64,000 bases of DNA from Evansella vedderi (GCF_030813435.1 NZ_JAUSUG010000027.1:1-64000), one strand, 5' to 3'; shown: positions 1-10,542, counted from the stretch's first letter. Numbers and translations: made by a program. Notes: generated from the sequence alone by a model not told the origin.

Positions 1-58
1 ATCCATTGTAAAGGATTTTTTTGTTGTATAACCATTAAAAAATCGAAGATTTTAAGTA

Positions 59-1042
59 TTATGAATCATCTGATTTAATTAATGCAATGCTAGTGATTTC
101 ATACATTTCAATAATATAAGTTAAATACTCTTCTTCCCATTTAAAGAGGTTGGCAGCACTAAATGCGTCAGAATAAAGGAATTCCATTCCAAAATGCTCT
201 TCTATTACCCATTCCCCAGGATCTACAGCTTGAACTACATCCATATGCTCATTAACTTGTATTCTAAAAGTAAAGGTGTGGACGTCATTATCATCAATAT
301 TGTGAATTAGCATTTCTATCGGTTTACTATTGTAGGTCATTATTTCTATGTTAGAAATAGAGTCTATATAGTTAACCGGTACTTCCACATTTTCATGTCC
401 AAAGAACGACAAGGCTTCACCGATAGTATCAAAGGATAATACTTCCTCCTCTGTCTCATCACGATCAGCTTCAAATAGTGGTACAAAACTATTCCATAAT
501 GCTTCATTATATTGATAAATCACTTCAGAATCGGCTGGCCAAACATATGAAAATCCACCTTCATACCCTAGTCGGAAAAGTGATATTACTCCGTCTACTT
601 GTTCTACTCGAAGTTCGATTCCAGGATATCCTGGTATGGTGTTGTCTTTTAACGTTTTTTCCGGAGCATTTAATATATCCTTTAACTCACTTAAGAATTG
701 TGGTTGATTAAGAACAATTGCCTCTGAATTAGATCCTTCTAGATTCCAGTCTATTTCTGTCCCTTCCATAACATAAACAACCTCAATGTCGTCTGTAATC
801 AATTCATCCCCCTCATCAACTGCTGGACCTAAAAAATGATTACCAAACCACTGATACGTTAAGAGGAAGCCAATAAACAGGGCTGCCATTAATGCCATTG
901 GAACGCCCAATAGCTTTCTGGAACTTTTCTCCTTACTTCTGCTATATAACTGTGCCTTTGCTTGATGGTACGTCTTCATTTTTGCCTCATCGTCTCGCTG
1001 GACGTGACGCAATTGTTTTAGCTGCTCATCTAAGTGGCCCAT
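59..1042 (-). CDS. Membrane protein, probable anti-sigma partner of the adjacent ECF sigma factor
   Basis: A 327-residue protein of no family I recognise. Its N-terminal ~44 residues are charged and probably cytoplasmic, one hydrophobic segment lies at about residues 45-65, and the remaining ~260 acidic residues should be extracytoplasmic. The ATG lies inside the end of the ECF sigma gene (17-nt overlap), so the two are co-transcribed and probably translationally coupled. Membrane proteins in this position beside an ECF sigma factor are very often its anti-sigma factor. That role is inferred from position and topology; no zinc-binding HxxxCxxC anti-sigma motif is visible. The stop is TAA at the left edge of the window. 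Confidence 0.7.
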   Translation of the reverse strand: MGHLDEQLKQLRHVQRDDEAKMKTYHQAKAQLYSRSKEKSSRKLLGVPMALMAALFIGFLLTYQWFGNHFLGPAVDEGDELITDDIEVVYVMEGTEIDWNLEGSNSEAIVLNQPQFLSELKDILNAPEKTLKDNTIPGYPGIELRVEQVDGVISLFRLGYEGGFSYVWPADSEVIYQYNEALWNSFVPLFEADRDETEEEVLSFDTIGEALSFFGHENVEVPVNYIDSISNIEIMTYNSKPIEMLIHNIDDNDVHTFTFRIQVNEHMDVVQAVDPGEWVIEEHFGMEFLYSDAFSAANLFKWEEEYLTYIIEMYEITSIALIKSDDS

Positions 1043-1538
1043 TTGCTTCCACCTCCCCTTTCATTTGAAGACGAAGCTTTTCCATTGCTCGATGTGTCAT
1101 CATTTTCACTTTCCCTTCTGACCATCCAAGGATTTCTGCCGTCTCCTTTACTGAGAGTTCTTGAATTTTCCGTAGAATAATCACTTCTTTATGTGAACGC
1201 TTGAGAGTTGAAATCTGTTTATATAATTCTTTGATTGTTTCGTCCGTTGTTACTTGCAGCTCAATAGTTTCCGTTGAAGTCACCTGAGAGAATTTTTCAA
1301 AGGGCCATAGGAATACAGGCCGTTGTTTCCGCAAATAGTCAATCGTACAGTTCCGAGCTATGCTGATCAACCAGGTGGAAAATTTAGAATCCCCCTCGAA
1401 TTGATCTAAATTTCTATACATTTTCACGAACGTTTCTTGCGTTAAATCCTCTGCCGTTTCCTTTTCTCCGACCATAAGAAAGATATAGGAATAAATGCGG
1501 TCACTGTATTCAAAATAAAGCTCATCAAATTTTTCCAT
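1026..1538 (-). CDS. ECF (group 4) RNA polymerase sigma factor
   Basis: A 170-residue sigma-70 family protein containing only regions 2 and 4. Region 2 covers about residues 7-75, with the typical AEDLTQETFVK stretch and a FSTWLISIARN helix. Region 4 covers about residues 105-160, with an ELSVKETAEILGWSEGKVK helix-turn-helix. This length and domain content are those of extracytoplasmic-function sigma factors. The ATG is preceded by a strong AGGAGG-type ribosome binding site. The downstream gene overlaps by 17 nt and encodes a single-pass membrane protein, the usual sigma/anti-sigma pairing. A CGTTAC-N16-CGTC element 33-58 nt upstream suggests autoregulation. The stimulus cannot be read from the sequence. 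Confidence 0.92.
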   Translation of the reverse strand: MEKFDELYFEYSDRIYSYIFLMVGEKETAEDLTQETFVKMYRNLDQFEGDSKFSTWLISIARNCTIDYLRKQRPVFLWPFEKFSQVTSTETIELQVTTDETIKELYKQISTLKRSHKEVIILRKIQELSVKETAEILGWSEGKVKMMTHRAMEKLRLQMKGEVEANGPLR

Positions 1539-1570
1539 CGATTTCGTCTCCCTCCTTTCTTAACCAATAA

Positions 1571-1596
1571 GACGAGTGCAAGCCAAAAAGGTAACG
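1571..1596 (-). promoter_or_regulatory. Candidate ECF-type autoregulatory promoter of the sigma operon
   Basis: Reading leftward, the -35 element CGTTAC (1591-1596) is separated by exactly 16 nt from CGTC (1571-1574). Bacillus ECF sigma factors of the SigX/SigM/SigV type use TGTAAC or TGAAAC, about 16-17 nt, then CGTC or CGTA. The start codon follows after a short leader. Self-recognition is inferred from this match and its position. Confidence 0.5.
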
Positions 1597-1606
1597 TTTT
1601 TTTAGG

Positions 1607-1735
1607 AAAAGGCTGTTTTTAAAAAAATGTTGTTTTTAGAAGAATATAATGTGGCTTGGATACGTCACAGGCGGACGCTTTCCACTTCTCCAAACATTAA
1701 AAAAAGTAACTAAGCTTGCGAAAACAACCTTTGAA
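1607..1735. repeat. Interspersed repeat, family A copy 1
   Basis: Begins AAAAGGCTGTTTTT and ends GCGAAAACAACCTTTG, so the ends are roughly inverted. The middle carries the family core GGCTTGGATACG, CAGGCGGACGCTTTCC and CTTCTCCAA. It lacks the longer CTGGAGTCGCC section of other copies. It fills most of the gap between the ECF operon and ywjG. Confidence 0.7.
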
Positions 1736-1839
1736 AAATAGCACTGGCATTTATCTTAATACTTTCATAGTAACTTATAATGGTGGTGATTTGCTGTTGT
1801 TTTTCTTTTTGTGTAAAACTATAGGAAGGAAATTACTCA

Positions 1840-2376
1840 ATGGGAAAGGTCGAAATACATATGAAAATATTTCAAACGCAGTTGCAAGGGTTGATTAATA
1901 AGTTGGGAGATCATGAAGATGTTATGGAGGATGCAGCACGGGTGATGGCCCAAAGCATTATCAGTGACGGACATCTGTGGATTTTTGCAGAAAAGGATAT
2001 GAGAGGGGTCTTGTATCAAGCAACTGAGGGGGCTGATAGCTTGCCTTCTGTAGAGGCTGCTACGAAAGAAAGCTCCTTTTCACCAATGGATTGTTTGTTG
2101 GTCTTCTCTTCAGATCTGGGAAGCACAGTAGTTTCTGAATTGATAAAGCGTGCACAGGATAATGGTGTTCAAGTAATTGGGGTTTCAAGTACTGGTGATG
2201 ACGATGGGGTGGTAATGTGCAGTTTTCATATCCCAACCGGTATTAAAAGGGGATTGGTACCAACGGATGACGGCGGTCGTATGGGAGAACCACATCTATT
2301 GATGGCCCTGCATATTTATTACTCGTTGTTTTTTACGGTAAAAGAAATTTTAGAGGAATATGAACTTGGTATCTGA
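1840..2376 (+). CDS. ywjG: YwjG family protein (DUF2529, SIS-like fold)
   Basis: A 178-residue protein matching what I know of B. subtilis YwjG, which also sits next to pyrG. The body resembles a sugar-isomerase (SIS) type alpha/beta domain: a glycine/serine-rich strand-loop (VFSSDLGSTVVSEL) near residues 87-100 is followed by a VIGVSST strand. No biochemical function is established to my knowledge. The start at 1840 has the better ribosome binding site (AGGAAGGA, 9 nt away); an in-frame ATG at 1861 (MKIFQTQL) fits the N-terminus usual in the family and could be the true start. An intrinsic terminator begins inside the last codons. Confidence 0.85.
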   Translation: MGKVEIHMKIFQTQLQGLINKLGDHEDVMEDAARVMAQSIISDGHLWIFAEKDMRGVLYQATEGADSLPSVEAATKESSFSPMDCLLVFSSDLGSTVVSELIKRAQDNGVQVIGVSSTGDDDGVVMCSFHIPTGIKRGLVPTDDGGRMGEPHLLMALHIYYSLFFTVKEILEEYELGI

Positions 2377-2396
2377 ACGGGATACCAAGTTTTTTT
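2363..2396 (+). terminator. Intrinsic terminator of ywjG, overlapping its stop codon
   Basis: An 11-bp perfect stem (2363-2373 with 2381-2391) encloses a 7-nt loop that contains the ywjG TGA stop. A run of T follows. The 5' arm is coding sequence for the last residues of YwjG. Confidence 0.88.
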
Positions 2397-2451
2397 GCTT
2401 TGGCAAAATTTCTGTGAAAGTTGTAGTACACATATTCTTCCTAATAGGGTG

Positions 2452-2556
2452 TTGCGCTATTTTTAGGGAGGATTGCGCGATTATTGGGTTTGATTGCACC
2501 TTTAGAGGGGGTTATTGCGCCAAAACAGTCCTTGGTTGCGTCTAAAATTCAATAAA
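2452..2556. repeat. 21-bp-period repeat array 1 (TTGCGC units)
   Basis: TTGCGC or a one-base variant begins at 2452, 2473, 2494 (TTGCAC), 2515 and 2536 (TTGCGT), exactly 21 bp apart each time. The rest of each unit is degenerate but tends to carry T-rich and then G-rich sequence followed by A. The array lies between the convergent genes ywjG and pyrG. The period equals two helical turns or seven codons. Confidence 0.8.
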
Positions 2557-2581
2557 AGCCCATTTTATCTATTTTAAACTA

Positions 2582-2615
2582 AAATAAAGCTCCCTTTCCA
2601 TAAATAAAGGGAGCT
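2582..2615 (-). terminator. Intrinsic terminator of pyrG
   Basis: Stem AGCTCCCTTT (2606-2615 in the leftward RNA) pairs with AAAGGGAGCT (2588-2597) and is followed leftward by TTATTTTAG. It is placed just after the pyrG stop codon. Confidence 0.85.
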
Positions 2616-2629
2616 GAATAATTATTCAA

Positions 2630-4258
<1,629 letters not shown>

Positions 4259-4435
4259 TTATTGGATTTTAATTTAGGTAATGAATGGATTATGGAAAAA
4301 TTAGTTGAGAAAGTTCCTATTTTCTATGCTGAAATTAATTTTCCCTTTTCATACATTTAAAACCGGTTCATTCTTATTTTTTGCTTAAAAGGGGCGTATA
4401 AATGGAAAAATTATTATGACAAAAAATTGGATGCA

Positions 4436-4510
4436 CTTTTCCCATTGGAGTCGTTGCCTTCCACTTCTCCAACCTTTTTAAAAGAGCATTAAATTTTACG
4501 AATACAGCCA
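4436..4510. repeat. Interspersed repeat, family A partial copy inside the pyrG leader
   Basis: Only the right-hand part is present: CATTGGAGTCG, CCTTCCACTTCTCCAA and a terminal ACGAATACAGCC. It lies between the pyrG attenuator hairpin and the pyrG start codon, lengthening the untranslated leader. The stretch 4244-4435 between it and the gene shows nothing else recognisable. Confidence 0.6.
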
Positions 4511-4511
4511 A

Positions 4512-4560
4512 AATAAAAAAACAACAGGGCTCCCCAAAAATTGAGGGGCACTGTTGTTTA
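4512..4560 (-). promoter_or_regulatory. pyrG attenuator hairpin (CTP-responsive terminator)
   Basis: In the leftward transcript the arm AACAACAGTGCCCC (about 4544-4559) pairs with GGGGAGCCCTGTTGTT (about 4519-4535), followed by a T-run. The 5' arm contains the C-rich GCCCC needed to pair with poly-G added at the RNA 5' end, as in B. subtilis pyrG. It may also terminate rpoE transcripts. Confidence 0.78.
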
Positions 4561-4594
4561 TATATCCATACTATTATTTATTAATTGTGAAGCC

Positions 4595-4631
4595 CAAAAA
4601 TGATTTTAACGAGAACTAGTTAAAAAGTCAA
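4595..4631 (-). promoter_or_regulatory. pyrG promoter with GGGC initiation site
   Basis: Leftward -35 TTGACT (4626-4631), 17-bp spacer, -10 TAAAAT (4603-4608), then seven bases to GGGCTT with the first G at 4595. In Bacillus pyrG, low CTP stalls polymerase at this GGGC and adds extra G residues. The promoter starts only 9 bp after the rpoE stop codon. Confidence 0.82.
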
Positions 4632-4639
4632 GATCCGAA

Positions 4640-5146
4640 TTATAGGATATCCTCTTCTTCCGGTTCTTCTTCTATATCATCATCGAATTCTTCCTCATCT
4701 AGATCTTCGTCATCATCAGTTTCAAAATCTTCATCCTCTTCGTTTGCGATCTCGTCTAATTCATCCTCAAGATCTTCAAACTCATCGAAGTCTTCCTCTT
4801 CATCATCAAAGAAATCATCGTCATCATCATCTTCGCTGCGTTTTTTCTTACGAGTTTTGTTTGCTTGAGAAAGTTCTTCCTCCGTCTTATCAAACGGATA
4901 CCAAGAGCGGAGCCCCCAACGGTTGTCACCAATATTTACGAAGCGCCCATCCATGGACATTTCCGTGTAAAGGTGTGCAATTCGTTCCTTTACTGCTTCC
5001 TCTGACATACCTTTTGCTGCAGCGACTTCCTTAAGAAGGGAATGATAGTCAGCAGGTGTTTTATTGGATTCTGCTAAAATTTCATAGGCAATTTCTAACA
5101 TTGCCATTTCCTGAAGTTGCGACTCACTGTATTGTTTGATGCTCAC
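4640..5146 (-). CDS. rpoE: RNA polymerase delta subunit
   Basis: A 168-residue delta factor of Bacillales RNA polymerase, which lowers nonspecific DNA binding and speeds polymerase recycling. The N-terminal ~90 residues form the conserved domain, including GRFVNIGDNRWGLRSWYPFD. The C-terminal ~65 residues are almost entirely Asp and Glu, the disordered acidic tail of the family. I start it at a GTG (5144-5146) giving MSIKQYSES, which matches the family N-terminus and leaves 8 nt after an AGGAAG ribosome binding site. An upstream in-frame GTG abuts that site and is less likely. The pyrG promoter follows immediately downstream. Confidence 0.95.
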   Translation of the reverse strand: MSIKQYSESQLQEMAMLEIAYEILAESNKTPADYHSLLKEVAAAKGMSEEAVKERIAHLYTEMSMDGRFVNIGDNRWGLRSWYPFDKTEEELSQANKTRKKKRSEDDDDDDFFDDEEEDFDEFEDLEDELDEIANEEDEDFETDDDEDLDEEEFDDDIEEEPEEEDIL

Positions 5147-5521
5147 AACTGGCACTTCCTTTCAGTGAAAAGTTTCTATTTAATAGGAGGTTAAAACGTT
5201 TTTATAGAAAAAACGATTGGCCTCCTTTAGGAACAGTTCATTAAGTCAATTGATAACAGGTTGTACAAAATGAACATTGTTTAACCTCGTATTCCGTTAC
5301 CGTTCCTCAGTTAGCAAACCTATTATGTACCATTGAATTCATACCTTTCATTATAAACACATCTACTATAATTATGCCAGTAGATTCCAAAAAATCCTGT
5401 AAGTTTTTCCTCATCCAGTCTATTTTAGTATTATTTTGAACAACTTACCAAGGAATTGCGACCTAAAGACTTGTTCCCTTAACCATTGCGGAACCCACAT
5501 TAAAACGACTTTTCCAACAAA
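5147..5521. other. Intergenic region upstream of rpoE, no gene seen
   Basis: About 370 bp of A+T-rich sequence that should contain the leftward rpoE promoter; several weak -10-like TATAAT stretches exist but none has a convincing -35. There is a local dyad at about 5185-5226 (AGGAGG with CCTCCT outside, CGTTTTT with AAAAACG inside). No repeat-family copy is visible. Confidence 0.5.
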
Positions 5522-5560
5522 AAAACGATAATTAAAGGAAAGGCGGGTTTAAGCCTTTCC
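5522..5560 (-). terminator. Terminator of the icmF operon
   Basis: Stem GGAAAGGC (5553-5560 in the leftward RNA) pairs with GCCTTTCC (5537-5544) around an 8-nt loop, followed leftward by TTTAATTATCGTTTTTTT. It lies 50 bp after the icmF stop. Confidence 0.72.
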
Positions 5561-5609
5561 ATAGACTGGACTAATAAATATGCACTAACAATCTAATCCA
5601 TACAAACCT

Positions 5610-8600
5610 TTACAGATTACGTCGGTATTGTCCCCCTACTTTATAGAGGGTATCCGTAATTTGGCCGAGGCTTGCTACCCGAACGGTTTCCATTAGCTCT
5701 TCGAAGAGGTTGCCTCCAGACAACGCTACCTCGCGCAAACGTTCCAATGCTGCAGGAGCCTCCAGAGCGTGCTTTTCTTGGAACTGGCGTAAAGAATGAA
5801 TTTGTTCTTCCTTTTCTTCTTTTGTGGCTCGGGCAAGTTCCATTTCGAACTCCTCATCAGATGGAGGATTCGGGTTCAAGTAAGTATTTACCCCGATTAT
5901 AGGTAGCTCTCCACTATGTTTTTTCGTTTCATATAAGAGAGACTCCTCTTGAATTTTGCCGCGCTGGTATTGGGTTTCCATTGCTCCAAGAACACCTCCA
6001 CGATCATTCATCCGCTCAAGCTCCAACAAAACAGCCTCTTCCACAAGGTCTGTCAGTTCTTCCACTATAAAGGAACCTTGCTGTGGATTCTCGTTCTTCG
6101 CTAAACCTAACTCCTTCGTAATGATCATTTGAATAGCCATAGCACGGCGAACGCTTTCCTCCGTTGGTGTTGTAACAGCCTCATCATAAGCATTCGTATG
6201 AAGAGAGTTACAGTTATCGTAAATGGCTAATAACGCCTGCAGCGTTGTACGAATGTCATTGAAGTCCACCTCTTGGGCGTGTAACGAGCGCCCTGACGTT
6301 TGTATGTGATACTTCAGCTTCTGACTTCTCTCATTTGCACCGTATTTTTCCCGCATGGCCACAGCCCAAATTCTCCTAGCTACACGTCCAATTACTGTGT
6401 ATTCCGGATCCAGACCGTTACTGAAGAAGAAGGAAAGATTTGGTGCAAAGTCATCCACATTCATACCACGACTTAAATAGTACTCTACGTAAGTAAAGCC
6501 GTTGGCCAAGGTGAAGGCAAGCTGACTAATGGGATTGGCACCCGCTTCGGCAATATGATAGCCGCTAATGGATACGGAATAATAGTTACGAACTTTGTTA
6601 TCAATGAAATACTGCTGAATATCCCCCATCATCCTCAAGGCAAATTCTGTAGAAAAGATACACGTATTTTGCCCTTGATCCTCCTTCAAGATATCCGCTT
6701 GAACCGTTCCCCGTACAGTGGACAAAGTCCGGGCTCGAATGGCCGCCCGCTCCTCTTCATTTGGTTCCCGTCCATTCTGCAGAACAAAGGCGTCCAATTG
6801 CTGATCGATGGCTGTGTTCATAAACATGGCCAAGATGATCGGTGCCGGTCCGTTGATGGTCATGGAAACGGATGTGGATGGGGCACATAAATCAAAGCCG
6901 TCATACAAAAGCTTCATGTCATCCAATGTACAAATACTTACGCCACTTTCCCCTACTTTACCGTATATGTCCGGGCGGTATCCAGGATCTTCCCCGTACA
7001 AAGTAACGGAGTCAAAGGCAGTACTTAAACGTTTTGCTTCATCATCCTTGGATAAATAGTGGAAACGGCGATTTGTCCTCTTCGGACCACCTTCTCCCGC
7101 AAATTGACGTTTCGGACCTTCCCCCTTACGCTTGAATGGAAAAACTCCCGCTGTGTATGGAAATTCGCCTGGAACGTTCTCTTTGCGAATCCAGCGAACA
7201 ATCTCCCCATAGTCAGCGAATTTCGGTAACGATACCTTAGGAATGTCTAACCCCGATAGACTGCGAGTCTTCAATTCGGTCACGATTTCCTTATCACGAA
7301 TTTTCATCACAAATTGGTCTTGAGCATAAGCACCCTTCTTTTTCTCCCAGTTGTCGAGAGTGCGCTTCGTTTCCTCCTGCAAGGACCCTGTGTAATGCTC
7401 CTTCAACTCTAGTAAACTGCTTCTATCACCGTTAATCCCCTGCTCTTCTAAAGCCTCCAGAGTCCCTTCAATTTGAAAAACTCGGCGGGCCCTCTGTACT
7501 TCTTCCAAGGTTTCCTTATGGTAGTTTCGGATCGTTTGAGAAATTTCCCGTAAATATTGTATCTGCTCTGGAGGAATTATGACCTTCTTCAAGGTGATTT
7601 CTTCTCCTTTACCTAAGTCCGTTTCCCAGCCTTTATCTGGATAACGCCCATTCATTATCTGCATCAACTCATAGAAAAGACGATTCGTTCCAGGGTCATT
7701 AAACTGACTGGCAATGGTGCCATACACAGGCATTTCCTCCGGTTGCTTCTCAAACAACGTATGGCTCCGTTGATAGGCTTTACGAACTTCACGTAAAGCA
7801 TCCTCTGAGCCTTTACGCTCAAATTTATTAATAGCAATCAAATCTGCAAAATCTATCATATCGATTTTTTCCAGCTGTGACGGAGCCCCGAATTCGCTCG
7901 TCATCACATACATGGACACGTCAGCCACATCGGTGATGGCAGCATCCCCCTGACCTATTCCGCTTGTTTCCACAATGATCAAGTCATATCCCGAACGCTT
8001 CACCACCCTGATCGCTTCCTCAACAGCCTTGGAAAGCTCCTGGCGGCTGTCCCGTGTGGCTAAAGAACGCATATACACCCGAGGAGAATGGATAGCGTTC
8101 ATTCTAATTCTATCTCCTAACAGGGCACCACCTGTTTTTTTCTTCGTAGGATCGACAGACAAAATAGCTAATGTCTTATCCTCAAACGCCCGCAAATAAC
8201 GGCGAACTAATTCGTCAGTCAACGAACTCTTCCCTGCACCACCAGTTCCTGTAATCCCTAATACAGGAACGTCTGGTAAACTTGGGCCTGCCACCTCCCT
8301 TTCAAATAATGCAGATGCTTCCTCTGAAACTTCCTCCGCAAAGGCTCTTTTTTCCGCAATACTAATGAGGCGTGCCACCGCTCCCATTTCTTTTTCGGCC
8401 ACAGCCTCCGTTGTCACACCCTTTACATCGTCTAAAGGAAAATCACAAAGCTGAATCATTTCATCGATCATCCCTTGAAGGCCTTGCTGACGGCCATCCT
8501 CAGGAGAATAGATTCTGCAAATCCCATATTCTTGCAGTTCTTTTATTTCTGGAGGGATAATAACCCCGCCCCCACCGCCAAAAATTTTAACGTGAGACGC

Positions 8601-8864
8601 CCCTCGCTCCTGAAGTAAATCATAAAGATATTTAAAGTACTCCACATGGCCACCTTGATAAGAGGAGATGGCTACCCCTTGCACATCCTCTTGAATGACA
8701 GCCTGTACTACCTCATCCACAGAACGATTATGTCCTAGGTGAATCACCTCTGCACCGGACGCCTGCAGCATTCGCCGCATAATATTGATGGAGGCATCAT
8801 GCCCATCAAAAAGACTTGAAGCCGTTACAAAACGGACTGGGTTTCTTGGTTTATATTTACTCAT
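5610..8864 (-). CDS. icmF: Fused isobutyryl-CoA mutase IcmF (B12-dependent)
   Basis: A 1084-residue adenosylcobalamin-dependent acyl-CoA mutase with its own G-protein chaperone. Domain order is characteristic of IcmF: an N-terminal B12-binding domain (residues ~10-140, DGHDAS at 20-25), a MeaB-like GTPase (Walker [13 protein letters not shown] at ~203-214, NKFE at 346-349), a linker, and a C-terminal substrate-binding TIM-barrel mutase domain (~550-1084). The TAGVFPFKR stretch (571-579) carries Phe where methylmalonyl-CoA mutases have the substrate-contacting Tyr, consistent with isobutyryl/n-butyryl-CoA interconversion (the alignment is by eye). The ATG overlaps the TetR stop codon as TAATG, and GGAGGG provides the binding site. 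Upstream in the same operon are a TetR regulator and stand-alone meaB. Confidence 0.93.
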   Translation of the reverse strand: MSKYKPRNPVRFVTASSLFDGHDASINIMRRMLQASGAEVIHLGHNRSVDEVVQAVIQEDVQGVAISSYQGGHVEYFKYLYDLLQERGASHVKIFGGGGGVIIPPEIKELQEYGICRIYSPEDGRQQGLQGMIDEMIQLCDFPLDDVKGVTTEAVAEKEMGAVARLISIAEKRAFAEEVSEEASALFEREVAGPSLPDVPVLGITGTGGAGKSSLTDELVRRYLRAFEDKTLAILSVDPTKKKTGGALLGDRIRMNAIHSPRVYMRSLATRDSRQELSKAVEEAIRVVKRSGYDLIIVETSGIGQGDAAITDVADVSMYVMTSEFGAPSQLEKIDMIDFADLIAINKFERKGSEDALREVRKAYQRSHTLFEKQPEEMPVYGTIASQFNDPGTNRLFYELMQIMNGRYPDKGWETDLGKGEEITLKKVIIPPEQIQYLREISQTIRNYHKETLEEVQRARRVFQIEGTLEALEEQGINGDRSSLLELKEHYTGSLQEETKRTLDNWEKKKGAYAQDQFVMKIRDKEIVTELKTRSLSGLDIPKVSLPKFADYGEIVRWIRKENVPGEFPYTAGVFPFKRKGEGPKRQFAGEGGPKRTNRRFHYLSKDDEAKRLSTAFDSVTLYGEDPGYRPDIYGKVGESGVSICTLDDMKLLYDGFDLCAPSTSVSMTINGPAPIILAMFMNTAIDQQLDAFVLQNGREPNEEERAAIRARTLSTVRGTVQADILKEDQGQNTCIFSTEFALRMMGDIQQYFIDNKVRNYYSVSISGYHIAEAGANPISQLAFTLANGFTYVEYYLSRGMNVDDFAPNLSFFFSNGLDPEYTVIGRVARRIWAVAMREKYGANERSQKLKYHIQTSGRSLHAQEVDFNDIRTTLQALLAIYDNCNSLHTNAYDEAVTTPTEESVRRAMAIQMIITKELGLAKNENPQQGSFIVEELTDLVEEAVLLELERMNDRGGVLGAMETQYQRGKIQEESLLYETKKHSGELPIIGVNTYLNPNPPSDEEFEMELARATKEEKEEQIHSLRQFQEKHALEAPAALERLREVALSGGNLFEELMETVRVASLGQITDTLYKVGGQYRRNL

Positions 8865-9568
8865 TAGGCTCTTCCCTCCGTATTCACTGACGTCTGTAAG
8901 CCAGCCCCTTGCTTAATTTCCCATTTCCCTTCAACACCCTCCGTTCCTCGAACACGAAAGCCGTGAAAAAGCTGGGAAATTTGCATTTTACAATAAGTAT
9001 CAATGTCGTATTCCTTTTGGACGATCCAACGGCGGAACGTCCACATATGACCGGCAACTAATATGTTATGGCATGCTAAGGCTAGCCCTTCCTCTGTCAG
9101 CTGCAGTAAACCTTCTTCCATGCACACCCTTAATTCTTTTTCAAACATGGACTTCATCTTCAATTCTTTACCTAACACATAATTTAGGGCATCATCAGGG
9201 AGTGATTTCGTTTCCTGATACATAACAAGCACCTCATTTTGCATATCATCCACTACGCGAATATAGGAATCTATTACTTGATGAAGCCGATCTAAACCTT
9301 GTAGATTGGTATCCATGAGCCGCTCCCATTTCTCCACGACTTCGTCATAGACGGCATCGCAAACAAGATACAATATATCTTCCTTTGATCCAATGTATTC
9401 ATATAACGTTCCGATACTAAAACCTGAAGCTTGTGCCACTTCCCTAGTGGTCGTACCGTGATAGCCCTTTTTATTAAAAAGCTTAACGGCAGCACTCACA
9501 ATTTGTTCCCGGCGCTTTCTCACAAGCTGCTGGTCCTTCACCATAGACGGAACCTGTTTCTTTTTCAC
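8864..9568 (-). CDS. TetR/AcrR family transcriptional regulator
   Basis: A 234-residue one-component regulator. The N-terminal helix-turn-helix is clear: [19 protein letters not shown] followed by [20 protein letters not shown]. The C-terminal ~150 residues are the all-alpha ligand-binding and dimer domain. I start at GTG 9568, 2 nt after the meaB stop, because GGAGAGGG lies at ideal spacing inside the end of meaB; the longer frame reaching 9616 would overlap meaB. Its stop overlaps the icmF start. Lying between meaB and icmF, it probably controls this operon in response to an acyl-CoA ester. It could also relate to the FadR-like boxes nearby, but B. subtilis FadR is encoded elsewhere and is not closely similar. 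Confidence 0.9.
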   Translation of the reverse strand: MKKKQVPSMVKDQQLVRKRREQIVSAAVKLFNKKGYHGTTTREVAQASGFSIGTLYEYIGSKEDILYLVCDAVYDEVVEKWERLMDTNLQGLDRLHQVIDSYIRVVDDMQNEVLVMYQETKSLPDDALNYVLGKELKMKSMFEKELRVCMEEGLLQLTEEGLALACHNILVAGHMWTFRRWIVQKEYDIDTYCKMQISQLFHGFRVRGTEGVEGKWEIKQGAGLQTSVNTEGRA

Positions 9569-9570
9569 AA

Positions 9571-10542
9571 TCAGCCCTCTCCTCTCTCCTCCGTGTTTCC
9601 CTTCCTCCACTGACAAAAAATAACCTCCGCAAGCCCATAAGGGTCTATTTCTAGAAGTCTTTCGTACGGGTCACTAGCATTCATCTCCAATGCTTTTTCA
9701 ACTATTGGTCGCACTTCTTCTGTAAAACGTTCGTGTAATCGACGCATCACTTCCAGCTCTTTTTGACTGAGCCTTCGTTCCAGCCTTTTCCCCGTGGATA
9801 CTAGGTAATCATAATGATCGCGAATCCCAGTAACAACAGCTGCCATCCCCTTTTTTTCCGTAGATATGGTCTGTAAAATGGGCGGCTCCCATTTTCGCCC
9901 TTCACTAGTAATATGGAGTAAATCTTGAAGCTCCCCCTTCAGCTGCTCCACTCCGGGGAGATCTGCCTTATTTATCACAAACAGATCGGCAATTTCCATA
10001 ATCCCCGCCTTAAAGGCTTGTATGAGGTCACCACCAGACGGATAAAGGACGAGGGCCACCGTATCTGCCGTCTTCATAATATCCAACTCTGACTGCCCTA
10101 CACCAACCGTTTCTACTACTACGAGATCAAAGCCCGCTGCGTCCATTAAGCGAACAACATCTTGACACGCTTCCGACAAGCCTCCTAAGCTGCCCCTCGT
10201 ACCCATACTCCTGATAAAAATATGATCATCCTCTTCCAAATCCCGCATACGAATCCGGTCCCCTAAGAGAGCCCCTCCAGAAAAGGGACTGGTTGGATCC
10301 ACCGCAATAATTGCCACCGATCTCCCCTGATTACGCCATTCTTTGACGAGACCATTCACCAATGAGCTCTTTCCCGCTCCAGGTGACCCGGTAATTCCAA
10401 CGATTTGCCCCTTTCCAGCATGAGGATAAAGGCGGGACATTAAGTCTCGGTGCTCCGGCTTCCGATCCTCGATGAGTGAAATAGCCTTCCCTATAGCACG
10501 CTGCTCCCCATTTAAAATTCGACTGGCCATCTCCTCCACCAT
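9571..10542 (-). CDS. meaB: Methylmalonyl-CoA mutase-associated GTPase MeaB (ArgK family)
   Basis: A 323-residue G3E-family GTPase that gates B12 loading and protects acyl-CoA mutases. Walker A GITGSPGAGKSS is at 49-60, the family [10 protein letters not shown] stretch is present, VVVETVGVGQSE carries the switch residues, and NKADLPG is the guanine-specificity motif. Full length for the family. GGAGGTGGG precedes the ATG. It sits in one operon with tetR and icmF. Since IcmF already contains its own MeaB-like domain, a free MeaB may serve a second mutase encoded elsewhere or may assist IcmF. Confidence 0.94.
   Translation of the reverse strand: MVEEMASRILNGEQRAIGKAISLIEDRKPEHRDLMSRLYPHAGKGQIVGITGSPGAGKSSLVNGLVKEWRNQGRSVAIIAVDPTSPFSGGALLGDRIRMRDLEEDDHIFIRSMGTRGSLGGLSEACQDVVRLMDAAGFDLVVVETVGVGQSELDIMKTADTVALVLYPSGGDLIQAFKAGIMEIADLFVINKADLPGVEQLKGELQDLLHITSEGRKWEPPILQTISTEKKGMAAVVTGIRDHYDYLVSTGKRLERRLSQKELEVMRRLHERFTEEVRPIVEKALEMNASDPYERLLEIDPYGLAEVIFCQWRKGNTEERGEG

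Noticed and set aside
2360-2545. Open frame of 61 codons (Cys every seventh residue) through the TTGCGC array
   Set aside because: Starts inside the end of ywjG and its terminator, has no ribosome binding site, and the periodic Cys simply follows the 21-bp repeat.
6555-6890. Antisense open frames within icmF (also 7975-8199, 8372-8560)
   Set aside because: They are shadows of a well-supported coding strand with no start signals or recognisable products.
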